Shown: one piece after another, positions 6,441 to 14,973 of the stretch
Numbering within the stretch: the stretch's first letter is position 1
Layout of the letters: every line of letters begins with the position of its first letter
NCBI GenBank assembly: GCA_041746635.1
Contig: JBGTGQ010000073.1
Span: 1-30,493 of the forward strand
From: CAMASH01 sp041746635
GTDB lineage: Bacteria; Verrucomicrobiota; Verrucomicrobiia; Chthoniobacterales; Terrimicrobiaceae
Length of the DNA stretch: 30,493 nt
Direction: 5' to 3'
The notes under the pieces: model-generated
The model's input: only the letters and a program-made list of their open reading frames with translations
What the model was told of the DNA's origin: nothing
Database searches by the model: none
Program-made: the position numbers and the translations under genes

Positions 6441-6470
6441 ACCGTTGCTCTACCGCTGAGCTATGTCGGC
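6399..6470 (-). tRNA. tRNA-Thr (anticodon UGU)
   Basis: The minus strand folds into a full 72-nt cloverleaf. The acceptor is GCCGACA paired with TGTCGGC, the D stem is GCTC/GAGC, and the anticodon stem is ACGGT/ACCGT around the loop TTTGTAA (anticodon TGT). The T arm is CTCGG-TTCGATC-CCGAG, and the discriminator is T. CCA is not encoded. The 3' half is element-derived but identical to the displaced chromosomal copy, so function is kept. Confidence 0.96.
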
Positions 6471-6600
6471 ACTGAAAGGGCGTTTGTGCAATCCGCAAAT
6501 CAAATCACGCCCCTCTCACTTTGGAAAGTTCGGGACGCGAGGCAAGTAGTTTTATTCGGAGCGTACGGGCGGGACGGACAAAAAAAATCAGATTTACGGA

Positions 6601-8004
6601 ATGCACCCGCCCCGATATTTCCCTTCGGTTGTGAAGATCAAGGCGGCCGGATGGATGATGATTTGCGGGGTGCTTCTGGCGGGCTGCGTCACCCCGCCAC
6701 CCGCCCCTCGCATCGCCCGTTCCGACTCTTCCAAGAAGCCGGACACGGGGCCATTTTGGTGGGGGATTTCCTCCAGCGCGTTCCAAAATGAAGACCGCGC
6801 CGAGGCACCCGGGTCGCCTAATCATTTTCAAACAGACTGGGATCTTTTCGCCGAAGCGGGCCGCGTTCCGCCTAAGGGGGACACGGCGGTGTTTAGCTGG
6901 AGCCAATTCGACAGAGATCTGGAGGCGCTGAAAAAAATCGGCGTGAACCATTACCGCTTCGGCGTGGAATGGGCCCGGGTGGAACCGCAACCCGGCCGCT
7001 ACAACGAGGCTGCCATCCGCCGCTACGTCGAAATGGCGCGCAAACTCAAGGCGGCGGGCATCGAACCGGTGGTCACGCTCTGGCATTTCACCTTCCCGGG
7101 CTGGATGGTGACGAAGGGAAATTCGGGGAAATCCCGCTGGTTCCATCCCCTCTATCGCGAGCGTTGGCCGCTTTTTGTGGACAAAATTTCCAAAGCCATG
7201 GGCTCCCCTGTTCGTACTTATGCGCCGCAGAATGAGCCCAACGGTGACATTGCTCTCGGCTACATCAGCGCGACCTGGCCGCCGGGATCGTTCGCCGATT
7301 TCGGAAAATTCGGAGCCGCCATGCGGGAAAGCGTCTGGGGGTTTCGCGAAGCGGCCTCTATCATCCGGAAGAATCGGAAGGATGCCTTGATCCTCAGCGT
7401 CCAGGCTTTGCCGTATTGGTATTGGACCTTCTGGGATCCGACCCGGGCTTATTACAACTTCATGCAGCGGATCAATTTCACCCATCTCGACCGCACGTAT
7501 GACGTCTGCGACCTCATCGGGTTTAACTATTATTACACCGAATACGCCGACTTCACGGCGCTGCTGGCTTTGAAGGCCCGGCGCGGGCGCAATTACAGCC
7601 TGCTGGGCTGGGTGATCCAGCCACATTCTCTCTACAAACAAATCGCCACCCTCTCGAAACGGTACGACAAGCCCATCATCATCACGGAAAATGGGATCGC
7701 CACCTCGAAGGATATCAAACGGGTGCGCTATCTCTTTAATCACATGTTGGAGGTCAAGGAAGCCATGCGCGACGGCTACGATGTGCGCGGGTATTTCGTT
7801 TGGACCCTGGTGGATAACTACGAATGGCACCACGGCTACAAGGCTCCCTTCGGCATGACCCGGATGGATCCCGTGACCAAACGCCGCATGCTCCGGCCTT
7901 CCGCGCTCTTTTACAAAGGCATCATCGGGACATCGAAGGAAACCGCGATGCTGGATGAGATTTCCACCAAACCAGAGCTGCCGGCGGGACTGATCGAGCG
8001 TTAA
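6601..8004 (+). CDS. Glycoside hydrolase family 1 lipoprotein
   Basis: The N-terminus carries a lipoprotein signal with lipobox LLAGC (Cys29), so the mature protein is probably lipid-anchored. A TIM-barrel of GH1 type follows. FWWGISSSAFQNE opens it, YRFGVEWARVEPQPG and LWHFTFPGW are the typical second and third barrel segments, E212 in QNEPN is the acid/base, and E363 in ITENG is the nucleophile. VWTLVDNYEWHHGY near the end is the usual aglycone/subsite region. The 467 aa length is normal for GH1 plus a lipoprotein leader. GH1 enzymes release beta-linked glucose, galactose or related sugars; the substrate here cannot be told. A ROK sugar kinase is convergent downstream, so a sugar-release and phosphorylation pair is plausible. 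Confidence 0.9.
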   Translation: MHPPRYFPSVVKIKAAGWMMICGVLLAGCVTPPPAPRIARSDSSKKPDTGPFWWGISSSAFQNEDRAEAPGSPNHFQTDWDLFAEAGRVPPKGDTAVFSWSQFDRDLEALKKIGVNHYRFGVEWARVEPQPGRYNEAAIRRYVEMARKLKAAGIEPVVTLWHFTFPGWMVTKGNSGKSRWFHPLYRERWPLFVDKISKAMGSPVRTYAPQNEPNGDIALGYISATWPPGSFADFGKFGAAMRESVWGFREAASIIRKNRKDALILSVQALPYWYWTFWDPTRAYYNFMQRINFTHLDRTYDVCDLIGFNYYYTEYADFTALLALKARRGRNYSLLGWVIQPHSLYKQIATLSKRYDKPIIITENGIATSKDIKRVRYLFNHMLEVKEAMRDGYDVRGYFVWTLVDNYEWHHGYKAPFGMTRMDPVTKRRMLRPSALFYKGIIGTSKETAMLDEISTKPELPAGLIER

Positions 8005-8031
8005 GCTCCGCAAACGAGAAAAATGGAGGGG

Positions 8032-8053
8032 ATGCGGGCCTTCGCATACTTTT
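8032..8053 (+). terminator. Hairpin between convergent GH1 and ROK genes
   Basis: ATGCG (8032-8036) and CGCAT (8043-8047) pair around a 6-nt loop, followed after two bases by TTTT. It sits 28 bp after the GH1 stop, in the 59-bp gap between convergent genes. The stem is short, so strength is doubtful. Confidence 0.4.
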
Positions 8054-8063
8054 CCGACAGCCT

Positions 8064-8963
8064 CTAAGCCGCGCAGAGCATGGCTGCGCCAAAAACTCCG
8101 GCGCTGTCCCCCAGAGCCGGCTTGAGAAATTGCGTGCGCACCTCGGGGTTGAAAGTGTGGCGCAAAACGGCTGCGCGTGCTGCCGGAGTGTAAAGACAAT
8201 CAATGTTCCCCACTCCGCCTCCGATGACAATGGCATCGGGATCGAGGATATTGACGATGGCGGCGATGGCTTCGCCGAATTTGTTTTGGAGCCGGGCCAG
8301 CGTGGCGGCGGCGGCGGTGTCGCCCGCAGCGCGTTTGACAATCTCCGGCAGGCGGATGGTTTCCATTCCGCCCTGTTCCCGATAAAATTGTTCCAGGGAA
8401 GGGCCGGCCAACACGGTTTCCACACAGCCCTTGCGGCCACAGTAGCACGAGGTGGTCTCCCCGCCGATCGGGTTGTGTCCCCATTCACCGGCAATGCCAT
8501 GCAATCCTTCCAACAAACTTCCATGCACAACCAAGCCTCCTCCCACCCCCGTGCCAAGGATCAGACCCATAACCACGGGAAAATTCCGCGCGGCCCCCAG
8601 AGTCGCTTCGGCCAGCGCGAAACAATTCGCATCATTGGCCAGGTGAACCTCCCGGCCGAGGCGGGTCGAAAGGTCCTCCTTTAATGACCGGCCAATCAGG
8701 CAGGTGGTGTTGGAGTTTTTCATCACCCCCGTGGCTGGCTCGGTGGCGCCAGGCGTGCCAAGACCGAGCCTCGCGGGACGTTTCAGGCCGGAGACGGATT
8801 CCAATTGCTCAACCACCCGCTGAATCTGGCCGAGGATGTGTTCGTAGCCGAGCTGGCTTTCGGTAGGCAGGCGCAGGCGGTGGACCGTTTTGTCCGGATG
8901 CGCCGGATCAAGAATCGCTCCCTCGATTTTCGTGCCGCCGAGATCAATGCCCCACAGGCTCAT
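8064..8963 (-). CDS. ROK-family sugar kinase (fructokinase/glucokinase type)
   Basis: This 299-residue protein starts with the ATP-binding motif GIDLGGTK. It has the catalytic Asp111 in ANDAN and the second phosphate-binding segment LILGTGVGGGLV. The ROK zinc signature is complete: H163 in EWGHNP, then C173, C175 and C180 in CYCGRKGCVE. The segments MKNSNTT, LSTRLGREVHLANDANC and VNILDPDAIVIGGG follow E. coli Mak fructokinase closely, so fructose phosphorylation is a good guess; glucose or N-acetyl sugars are alternatives. It converges with the GH1 gene and lies just downstream of dnaN with its own start. Length and motifs are complete. Confidence 0.9.
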   Translation of the reverse strand: MSLWGIDLGGTKIEGAILDPAHPDKTVHRLRLPTESQLGYEHILGQIQRVVEQLESVSGLKRPARLGLGTPGATEPATGVMKNSNTTCLIGRSLKEDLSTRLGREVHLANDANCFALAEATLGAARNFPVVMGLILGTGVGGGLVVHGSLLEGLHGIAGEWGHNPIGGETTSCYCGRKGCVETVLAGPSLEQFYREQGGMETIRLPEIVKRAAGDTAAAATLARLQNKFGEAIAAIVNILDPDAIVIGGGVGNIDCLYTPAARAAVLRHTFNPEVRTQFLKPALGDSAGVFGAAMLCAA

Positions 8964-9008
8964 GCGAGATTTTGTTTCGACGGACGCAAGAGCCTGCGTC
9001 TCTCCAAC

Positions 9009-10106
9009 TCAGACCGACACGCGCATCGGCATGATGACGTAAAGGAACGGTGTGTTGATCTTGATCACGCCCGGGCTCATCTCGTCAATCAACTCAATGT
9101 GAATCTCGTCGTTGGCGAGATTGCGCAGGGGATCGAGAAGAAATTCGGGGTTGAAGGCAATGGAGATGTCGCGGCCGCGATAAACCACCGCCAGCGATTC
9201 GCGCGCCTCGCCGACCTCCGGCGTATTGGCCGTAATATCGAGGTTGTTCTTGGTGAAGTTGATTCGCACCGAACTGGTTTTGTCGCTGCTGAGCAGGGAC
9301 ACCCGGCGGACGCAATTGAGGAGAGCTTCGCGTTCGATGGTCACGCGCTCCTTGGCTTCGCCGGGAATGACCTGCCGGTAGTTGGGATAATTTCCCTCCA
9401 CGAGCTTCGAGACCAATTGGGAACCGTTCAGCTCGAACGAGACAAGATTTTCCGCGACGGAGATCTGCAGTTCGCCGTCATCGCTGAGCAGGCGTTGCAG
9501 TTCGGTGATCGCCTTGGTCGGGACGATGAAATCGCGCTCGTGGCTGCGGGGAAATTCCAGATCGCTGTCGAACAGAGCCAGGCGGCGGCCATCGGTTGCC
9601 ACCAGGGTGAGCTTGTTTTCCTTAAAGGAAAAGAGGATGCCGTTGAGGACGTAGCGGGTCTCATCCACCGAGATGGCATAGGAGGTTTTGCGCAGGCCGT
9701 CTTTCAGTTCGGACTGCTTGATCGTGTAGGTTTTGGCTTCCTTGAAGGACGGGAAGGCGGGAAACTCGTCCTTGGCCAAGCCGAAAATTTTGAAATAGCT
9801 CGAACCGCAGCGCAGGGTGGAAATGTTTTTGGCGTCGGTCTCGATCGTGATCTCGGAGGCGGGGAGCTCACGCACGATGGAAGCGAGTCGTCGGGCCGGC
9901 AACGTGGTCGCGCCGGCTTTTTCGACTTGGGCGGTGATTTCACAGCGGATGGCGACCTCAAGGTCGGTGGTCGTGAGGCGGACGCCCGTCTCGGTCGTTT
10001 CGAGGAGGGCATTGGTCAGGACCGGCAACGTGGAACGTGTGCTGACAACGTTTTGAATGCGTTGCAGGCCGTCGAGGAGGGCTTCTTTGGTGACAGCGAA
10101 CTTCAT
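9009..10106 (-). CDS. dnaN: DNA polymerase III beta sliding clamp
   Basis: The product is a 365-residue clamp beginning MKFAVTKEALLDGLQRIQNVVSTRSTLPVL. It contains the conserved LVATDGRRLA segment of the middle domain and NPEFLLDPL in the third domain, and ends PFLYVIMPMRVSV, close to the usual MPMR-L terminus. The clamp is a ring dimer that tethers replicative polymerase to DNA and binds clamp-interacting motifs. A TTG 17 codons upstream is also in frame, but MKF aligns with family starts. dnaA lies 84 bp upstream in the same direction, the common dnaA-dnaN order near the origin. Confidence 0.97.
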   Translation of the reverse strand: MKFAVTKEALLDGLQRIQNVVSTRSTLPVLTNALLETTETGVRLTTTDLEVAIRCEITAQVEKAGATTLPARRLASIVRELPASEITIETDAKNISTLRCGSSYFKIFGLAKDEFPAFPSFKEAKTYTIKQSELKDGLRKTSYAISVDETRYVLNGILFSFKENKLTLVATDGRRLALFDSDLEFPRSHERDFIVPTKAITELQRLLSDDGELQISVAENLVSFELNGSQLVSKLVEGNYPNYRQVIPGEAKERVTIEREALLNCVRRVSLLSSDKTSSVRINFTKNNLDITANTPEVGEARESLAVVYRGRDISIAFNPEFLLDPLRNLANDEIHIELIDEMSPGVIKINTPFLYVIMPMRVSV

Positions 10107-10190
10107 GAAGGAAACTGATTTATTGACCGTCTGCCGCGAAGTCAAACATAAGTCCACGCGTCGGACGCAGGCAATTTGCGCTGCCTGGCC

Positions 10191-11552
10191 TCAGCGCTGC
10201 AACTGCGTGTCGAGGAGGCGGACGATGTGGCGGGTTTGCTCGTCCTCTTCCAGGCGGCGTTTGACCAGCTTGCAGGCGTGAATAACGGTGCCGTGATCCT
10301 TGCCGCCAAAGGCATCGCCGATGTCGCTGAGCGAAGACTTGGTGAGTTCGCGGGAGAGATACATCGCGATCTGGCGGGGGAAGGCGATGTTGGCCGGACG
10401 GCGTTTGCTGGTCATGTCGGCAAGGCGCACATCGTATTGCTCGGCGACCTTGCGCTGGATTTGCTCGATGGTGACGGCGCGGCGGGCCTGTTCCTGGAAA
10501 ATATCGCGCAGCAGATTTTCAATGGCGTCGCGGGTGATTTCGCGATCGCTGAGCGATTTGTAGGAGGCCACGCGCATGAGCGCACCTTCCAGACGGCGCA
10601 CGTTGTTGCGAATGCGGTCGGCCAGGAATTCGATCACCCAAGGCTCCAAGGCAATGCTCAGGCTTTCGGCTTTTTTCTTGAGAATTGCGATGCGGGTTTC
10701 GACATCCGGGGGTTGCAACTCCGCCGTCATGCCCCACTCGAAGCGGGAGACCAGACGGTGTTCGAGTTTCTCGATTTCGCTGGCGGGACGGTCGCTGGAA
10801 AGGACGATCTGTTTGTGACCGTCGTGCAAAGCATTGAAGGTGTGGAAAAATTCCTCCTGCGAGCGTTCCTTGCCGGCGAGGAACTGGATGTCGTCGATCA
10901 TCAGCACATCGGCCGAGCGGTATTTCTTGCGGAACTTCACCAGTGAACCGTGTTGAATGGCATCAATGAACTCGTTGGTGAACTGCTCGCTGGAAAGGTA
11001 AACAACCTTGGCCGATTTCTGATTTTGGATGACGTAGTGGCCGATGGCCTGCAGGAGGTGGGTCTTGCCCAGACCGCTGCCGCCATAAACAAAAAAGGGA
11101 TTGTACGTCTTGGCCGGGGTCTTGGCGATGGCGAGGGCGGCACTGTGCGCGAACTGGTTGTTCGAGCCGACGACAAACGTGTCGAAGGTGTTGCGCGGAT
11201 TCATGCCCGACGAAACCGGGACTTGGGCGCGCTCGCGAATGGTGGCCCGCGACGAGGGTTGGGAAGGGAGATGGGATGCCATCACGGGCGTGGTGTCTTC
11301 GCTGCCCACCGCGCAAAATTGAACCTTGCGGGGACTGCCCATGATCTCGGCCACGGCATCTTGAACCAGCGGAAGATAATTGCTCTCGATGAAAAATTGG
11401 TGAATCGGATTCGGCACGCCCAAGACCAATTTGGTGCCATCATCCGAGGCGACAGTCACCCCTTGAAACCAACGCTCAAAACCGTCGGCGCTGATCCGCT
11501 GCCGAATCACCTCGGAAACCGAAGTCCAGATCTGTCCACAATTGGATGTCAT
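10191..11552 (-). CDS. dnaA: Chromosomal replication initiator DnaA
   Basis: The protein has 453 residues. Domain I is ~1-85 (WTSVSEVIRQRISADGFERWFQGV) and domain II is a short linker. The AAA+ domain has Walker A GGSGLGKT (157-164) and Walker B LMIDD (217-221), with sensor-type LSSDRP following. Domain IV ends with the DnaA-box recognition signature GGKDHGTVIHACKLV. It binds TTATNCACA boxes and melts the origin. The start codon at 11552 borders a 421-bp non-coding region with DnaA boxes. No Shine-Dalgarno sequence is seen. TGTCCACA lies in its first codons and may add to autoregulation. Confidence 0.98.
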   Translation of the reverse strand: MTSNCGQIWTSVSEVIRQRISADGFERWFQGVTVASDDGTKLVLGVPNPIHQFFIESNYLPLVQDAVAEIMGSPRKVQFCAVGSEDTTPVMASHLPSQPSSRATIRERAQVPVSSGMNPRNTFDTFVVGSNNQFAHSAALAIAKTPAKTYNPFFVYGGSGLGKTHLLQAIGHYVIQNQKSAKVVYLSSEQFTNEFIDAIQHGSLVKFRKKYRSADVLMIDDIQFLAGKERSQEEFFHTFNALHDGHKQIVLSSDRPASEIEKLEHRLVSRFEWGMTAELQPPDVETRIAILKKKAESLSIALEPWVIEFLADRIRNNVRRLEGALMRVASYKSLSDREITRDAIENLLRDIFQEQARRAVTIEQIQRKVAEQYDVRLADMTSKRRPANIAFPRQIAMYLSRELTKSSLSDIGDAFGGKDHGTVIHACKLVKRRLEEDEQTRHIVRLLDTQLQR

Positions 11553-11973
11553 AGAGAGTTATACACGTGATTCCTGGCAGCCCGAGCGGAACCAATGCGA
11601 GGCGGCCTAGCAGCTTGAGCGGAGGACAGAAGAACGCAAATCGGCTCGCAAGCCAAGCACTTTTCCGAGACCATGCGGGGAAAATTTATCATAAGATACT
11701 ATAAATCAATTGGTTAAAAAAATTGCGCAGGCGGCTGCTCGCCTCAGTCCTGAAATTCTTGACGAAACCGCTTATTTCCTCGCGGAGTCGGAGTTCCAGA
11801 ATCAGTTTGGGGGTGCGGAGCATCTTCACAAGTTATTCACAGGCGGGTAACCCTCAGGTGCCGCAAGCGGCGTGAGAATAGAAATCGAACCCCGTTTCGC
11901 TCAAGAAAAAATGGCGAAATTGTCACAATTAAATTTGGATTTTCGGGTCAAATTTTCTTGACCACCCCGCGCA
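11553..11973. other. oriC: Candidate chromosomal replication origin (oriC)
   Basis: This 421-bp gap between dnaA and the symporter gene holds no credible reading frame. It contains one perfect DnaA box (TTATTCACA, 11833-11841), a near-box next to it (ATCTTCACA, 11822-11830, 7/9) and TTATACACG at 11559-11567 (8/9). A 44-bp AT-rich stretch (11681-11724) is the best DNA-unwinding candidate, and a second AT-rich stretch lies at ~11905-11955. Position beside dnaA-dnaN, AT richness and boxes fit oriC. The box number is low, so this is a good candidate rather than proof. Promoters of dnaA must also lie here. Confidence 0.6.
11833..11841 (+). promoter_or_regulatory. DnaA box (TTATTCACA)
   Basis: Exact match to the consensus TTATNCACA, in the non-coding region upstream of dnaA, with a 7/9 match directly before it at 11822-11830. 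Confidence 0.6.
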
Positions 11974-13596
11974 TCAAGACGCCGTCTGGGTTTGCGGGTC
12001 AATCGCGGTTTTCGACGGAAAAAGAATCGAGAAGGCGAACGTGACCGAACAGCCGATGAGAACGAAATACGGCCAGGAAATCGCGGGCCACCAATCGGGC
12101 ATGAAACCGCCGAAGGAAAGTTTGAAGACGGTGCCGGTTGCAGGATCGTCGTAGAGGGGGATCTGAATTTTCGCGAGGATCAGGACGGCGGCGATCCCGA
12201 GGAGCATGCCAAAAACATTGGCGATATCGTTGCCCCGGCGTTCCGTCAGCACGCCGAGCAGGAAAACACCAAGGATCGCGCCGTAGCCGTAACCCAGGAT
12301 GCCGATGGCGAGCGGGATGATGGTGACATTGGTCTTCAACGCCGCGTACGCGACAACCGTGGCAACGACAATCATGAGAAACCCAAAGACAGCGGTGGCG
12401 ATGCGGGCCGAACGCACAGCTTGACGATCACTGGCGGCGGGGTTGATGTAAGGCTGGTAAAAGTCCCGGATGAAGGACGTCGCGAGAGCGTTCAACGCGG
12501 CGGAAGTGGAGCCCATCATGGTGGCAAAAACGCCCGCGATGATGAGGCCGCGGATTCCCACCGGCATCGAATGCACGATGTAGTGGGCGAAGATTTCGTT
12601 GGTGACAGTGGGCAGCAACGGATCGTGATTCACCTGGTAATAAACCCAAAGGAGGATGCCGACGACGAGGAAGGCGAGCACGATGGGAATGTCGGCAAAG
12701 CCGCTCACGATGAGGCTGAGGCGGGATTTTTGCGGATTCTCCGCCGTGAGCATGCGCTGCACCATGTCCTGGTCGGTCCCGTGCGTGGCCATGGTGAAAA
12801 AGGTGGAGCCCACAATAGCGGCGAAAATCGTGTAGGGATTTTCCAGCATGCCCTTGAGCGCCTCGCCGAAGGGCTTGGTGGCATCCCAGCCAGTTCGGAA
12901 CATGCTGACGTCCTGGCCGGAAAGTTTTTCGGAAATCGTCTGCCAGCCGCCGGGGATATGAAAATAGAGGGTGAAAACGGCAAAGAAGGCGGCGCCGACC
13001 ATGATGCAGGCTTGAATCAAATCCGTCCAGACGACCGCCTTGATGCCACCGACAGCCGTGTAAAACGTGGTGACCACAGTAATGAAAACAATGCCCCAGA
13101 AATACGTCCACACCGTCACTTCCTGCCCGGGCAGAAGGTAACGCCAGATCACCACCAAAATCACGCCGCCCAAATAAAGCCGCACCCCGATGCCCAGCAC
13201 GCGGCTGAGCAGAAAGATGCCGCTGGCCATGTCCTTCGTGCGCGGACCGAAGCGCACGGTCAGAAATTCGTAAATGCTCTGCACCTTGTGTTTGAAGTAC
13301 GGCGCGATAAAAAGATACGCGATGATGATGCGGGCAATGATGGTGCCGATGGCCAGTTGCGCGTAGGCGAAGCTGCGGTCTTTATAACCTTCGCCTGGCG
13401 TACCGAGGAACGTGGCGGCGCTGGTTTCCGCCGCGATGATGGAGGCCAGCACGGCCCACCAGGGAATCTTGTGCCCGCCGAGGGCAAACTCCCGCAGAGT
13501 CGTATTGTTCCGTCCGGCGTACAAGCCGATGCCCACGATCAGGACGAAGTAAAAAACAATGACCCCTCCATCAACCCATAGCGCGAAGGACGTCAT
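11974..13596 (-). CDS. Sodium:solute symporter (SSS family)
   Basis: A 540-residue integral membrane protein with about 13 hydrophobic helices. Family marks are the opening helix (DGGVIVFYFVLIVGIGLYAG), FALGGHKIPWWAVLASIIAAETSAATFLG (SSS signature and sodium-site region), YTAVGGIKAVVWTDLIQ, and MMGSTSAALNALATSFIRDFY. These transporters couple sodium entry to uptake of sugars, amino acids, nucleosides or similar solutes; the substrate cannot be told here. Length is normal. Its start overlaps the stop of argA by ATGA, so the two genes are probably one transcript. Downstream lies the putative oriC. Confidence 0.92.
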   Translation of the reverse strand: MTSFALWVDGGVIVFYFVLIVGIGLYAGRNNTTLREFALGGHKIPWWAVLASIIAAETSAATFLGTPGEGYKDRSFAYAQLAIGTIIARIIIAYLFIAPYFKHKVQSIYEFLTVRFGPRTKDMASGIFLLSRVLGIGVRLYLGGVILVVIWRYLLPGQEVTVWTYFWGIVFITVVTTFYTAVGGIKAVVWTDLIQACIMVGAAFFAVFTLYFHIPGGWQTISEKLSGQDVSMFRTGWDATKPFGEALKGMLENPYTIFAAIVGSTFFTMATHGTDQDMVQRMLTAENPQKSRLSLIVSGFADIPIVLAFLVVGILLWVYYQVNHDPLLPTVTNEIFAHYIVHSMPVGIRGLIIAGVFATMMGSTSAALNALATSFIRDFYQPYINPAASDRQAVRSARIATAVFGFLMIVVATVVAYAALKTNVTIIPLAIGILGYGYGAILGVFLLGVLTERRGNDIANVFGMLLGIAAVLILAKIQIPLYDDPATGTVFKLSFGGFMPDWWPAISWPYFVLIGCSVTFAFSILFPSKTAIDPQTQTAS

Positions 13597-14885
13597 GGCA
13601 GTGTCTTGGCCAGCACCTTCGAGTGGCGTCCGCTGACGTCGTATTTGCCCCGCCGTTCCGCCGGCAGGATTTCCGGAGACACCTCGGTGAAACCGCCTTT
13701 TTGTTGGAGATAATTAAAGGCCTGGGTCGAAAGCGCGAAGAGCCGCTTGAGGCCCTTCTCCTTCGCCAGATTTTCCACGAAGGCCATCAGTTTGCGACCG
13801 TATCCCTGATTCTCATGCGTCTTGCTCACGTACAGACACGCCAGTTCCCCCGACGCCTCCTGCGGATACAAATGCAGGGCCACGCAAGCCACCGGCGTCT
13901 TGTCCACTTCGAGCAGCCAGTAATCTTCCAAGTGTTCCAGAATTTCCGCCCGCGTCCGCCGGACCAGTTCTTCACCTTGCACCGATTGCCGAATGAGCGA
14001 CATCACCGCCCGCACGTCCTTTTTGAAAATGCGCCGGATCTGCTGGTATTCGTTGGAATAAACCATCGTGCCAAATCCCTCGTGACTGAAAATCTCGGTC
14101 AGCAAGGCTTCATTCACCGCGCCATTGAGCACATGCACGCGCGGCACCCCCTGCCCACAAGCCCGCGCGGCGCATTCCAGTTTCGACACCACACTTTGGG
14201 TCAAATCCCCCCGCGATTTTTTCAACAACTCCTGCGTCTCCGTGACCGAAAGCTGCCGGGGCAACGCCTTGCCGGCAAAGGCCGAGGCCGGTGCCAGGTA
14301 AATGATCTTCGCTGCCGAAAGTTCCTCCGCCACCTCCACCGCCGCCGCGTCCGAGTTGACCCGATAGGTCCGCCCCTCGCCGTCAAACCCCAACGGCGGC
14401 ACCACCGGCACAATCCCCTCGTCGAGCAACAGCCGCAGCGCTTTCGCGTCCACCCGCTCGACCCGGCCGGTGTATTGAAAATCCTGCCCGCCCAGAATCC
14501 CCGCCGGATGCGCGATGATCGCATTGATATACGCCGCCCGCAGATCCACCGCCGAAAGCCCTTCCATCATCTGATTCGTCAGCCGGATTGCCGCCGTGAT
14601 GCTCATCTCCAGCGTCGTCTCATCCGTCACGCCGGTCCCGTCGGAATTCGTCAGTGCGACGCCCCGTGCCTTCGCCAGTTCCACCACCTGATGACTCGCG
14701 CCATGCACCAGCACCACCTTCACGCTGAGCGACCGCAGCACGGCCAGATCCAGCAGCACATTGGCGAAATTCTCTGAAGCCGCCACCTCGCCATCCACGG
14801 CAATCACGAAAACGCGCTCCCGGAAACGGGGCACGTATTGCAGGATTTCGCGCAGGTCGGAGACGTTCACAACGGAGGGGGTCAT
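13593..14885 (-). CDS. argA: Amino-acid N-acetyltransferase (N-acetylglutamate synthase)
   Basis: The 430-residue protein has the ArgA layout. An N-terminal amino-acid-kinase-like domain covers ~1-285 (VFVIAVDGEVAASENFANVLLDLAVL, VHGASHQV, GGQDFQYTGRVERVD, VNSDAAAVEVAEEL). A C-terminal GNAT domain follows with ELACLYVSKTHENQGYGRKLM, the acetyl-CoA-binding Q/RxxGxG motif. It acetylates glutamate as the first step of arginine synthesis and is normally inhibited by arginine through the kinase-like domain. No other arginine gene is nearby. It overlaps the symporter gene by four bases, which hints at co-expression with a transporter, possibly of a related amino acid (inference). Confidence 0.92.
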   Translation of the reverse strand: MTPSVVNVSDLREILQYVPRFRERVFVIAVDGEVAASENFANVLLDLAVLRSLSVKVVLVHGASHQVVELAKARGVALTNSDGTGVTDETTLEMSITAAIRLTNQMMEGLSAVDLRAAYINAIIAHPAGILGGQDFQYTGRVERVDAKALRLLLDEGIVPVVPPLGFDGEGRTYRVNSDAAAVEVAEELSAAKIIYLAPASAFAGKALPRQLSVTETQELLKKSRGDLTQSVVSKLECAARACGQGVPRVHVLNGAVNEALLTEIFSHEGFGTMVYSNEYQQIRRIFKKDVRAVMSLIRQSVQGEELVRRTRAEILEHLEDYWLLEVDKTPVACVALHLYPQEASGELACLYVSKTHENQGYGRKLMAFVENLAKEKGLKRLFALSTQAFNYLQQKGGFTEVSPEILPAERRGKYDVSGRHSKVLAKTLP

Positions 14886-14966
14886 TCGTCATTTGTCACT
14901 GGTCATTAGTCAATACAGAATCGACCCTCATATCGGCCGGTGACCAAGGACAATTGACCAGTGACC
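14886..14966. repeat. Degenerate TGACCA/TCATTNGTCA intergenic repeat
   Basis: Short units of the type GTCATTTGTCACTGGTCATTAGTCA run from the argA start, and TGACCA / TTGACCAGTGACC units follow to ~14966. The same family, in the form GACCAATGACC, occurs at 29620-29752. It fills nearly the whole gap between argA and the alpha/beta-hydrolase gene. Confidence 0.6.
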
Positions 14967-14973
14967 GATTTGC

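Noticed and set aside
6505..8199. A 564-codon open frame on the minus strand
   Set aside because: It is antisense to the GH1 gene, whose motifs are clear, and its sequence shows no domain; it results from high GC.
8805..10118. A 437-codon plus-strand frame
   Set aside because: Antisense to dnaN and the start of the ROK gene.
11992..13581. A 529-codon open frame on the plus strand
   Set aside because: It is antisense to the symporter, with a charged, low-complexity sequence typical of a shadow frame.
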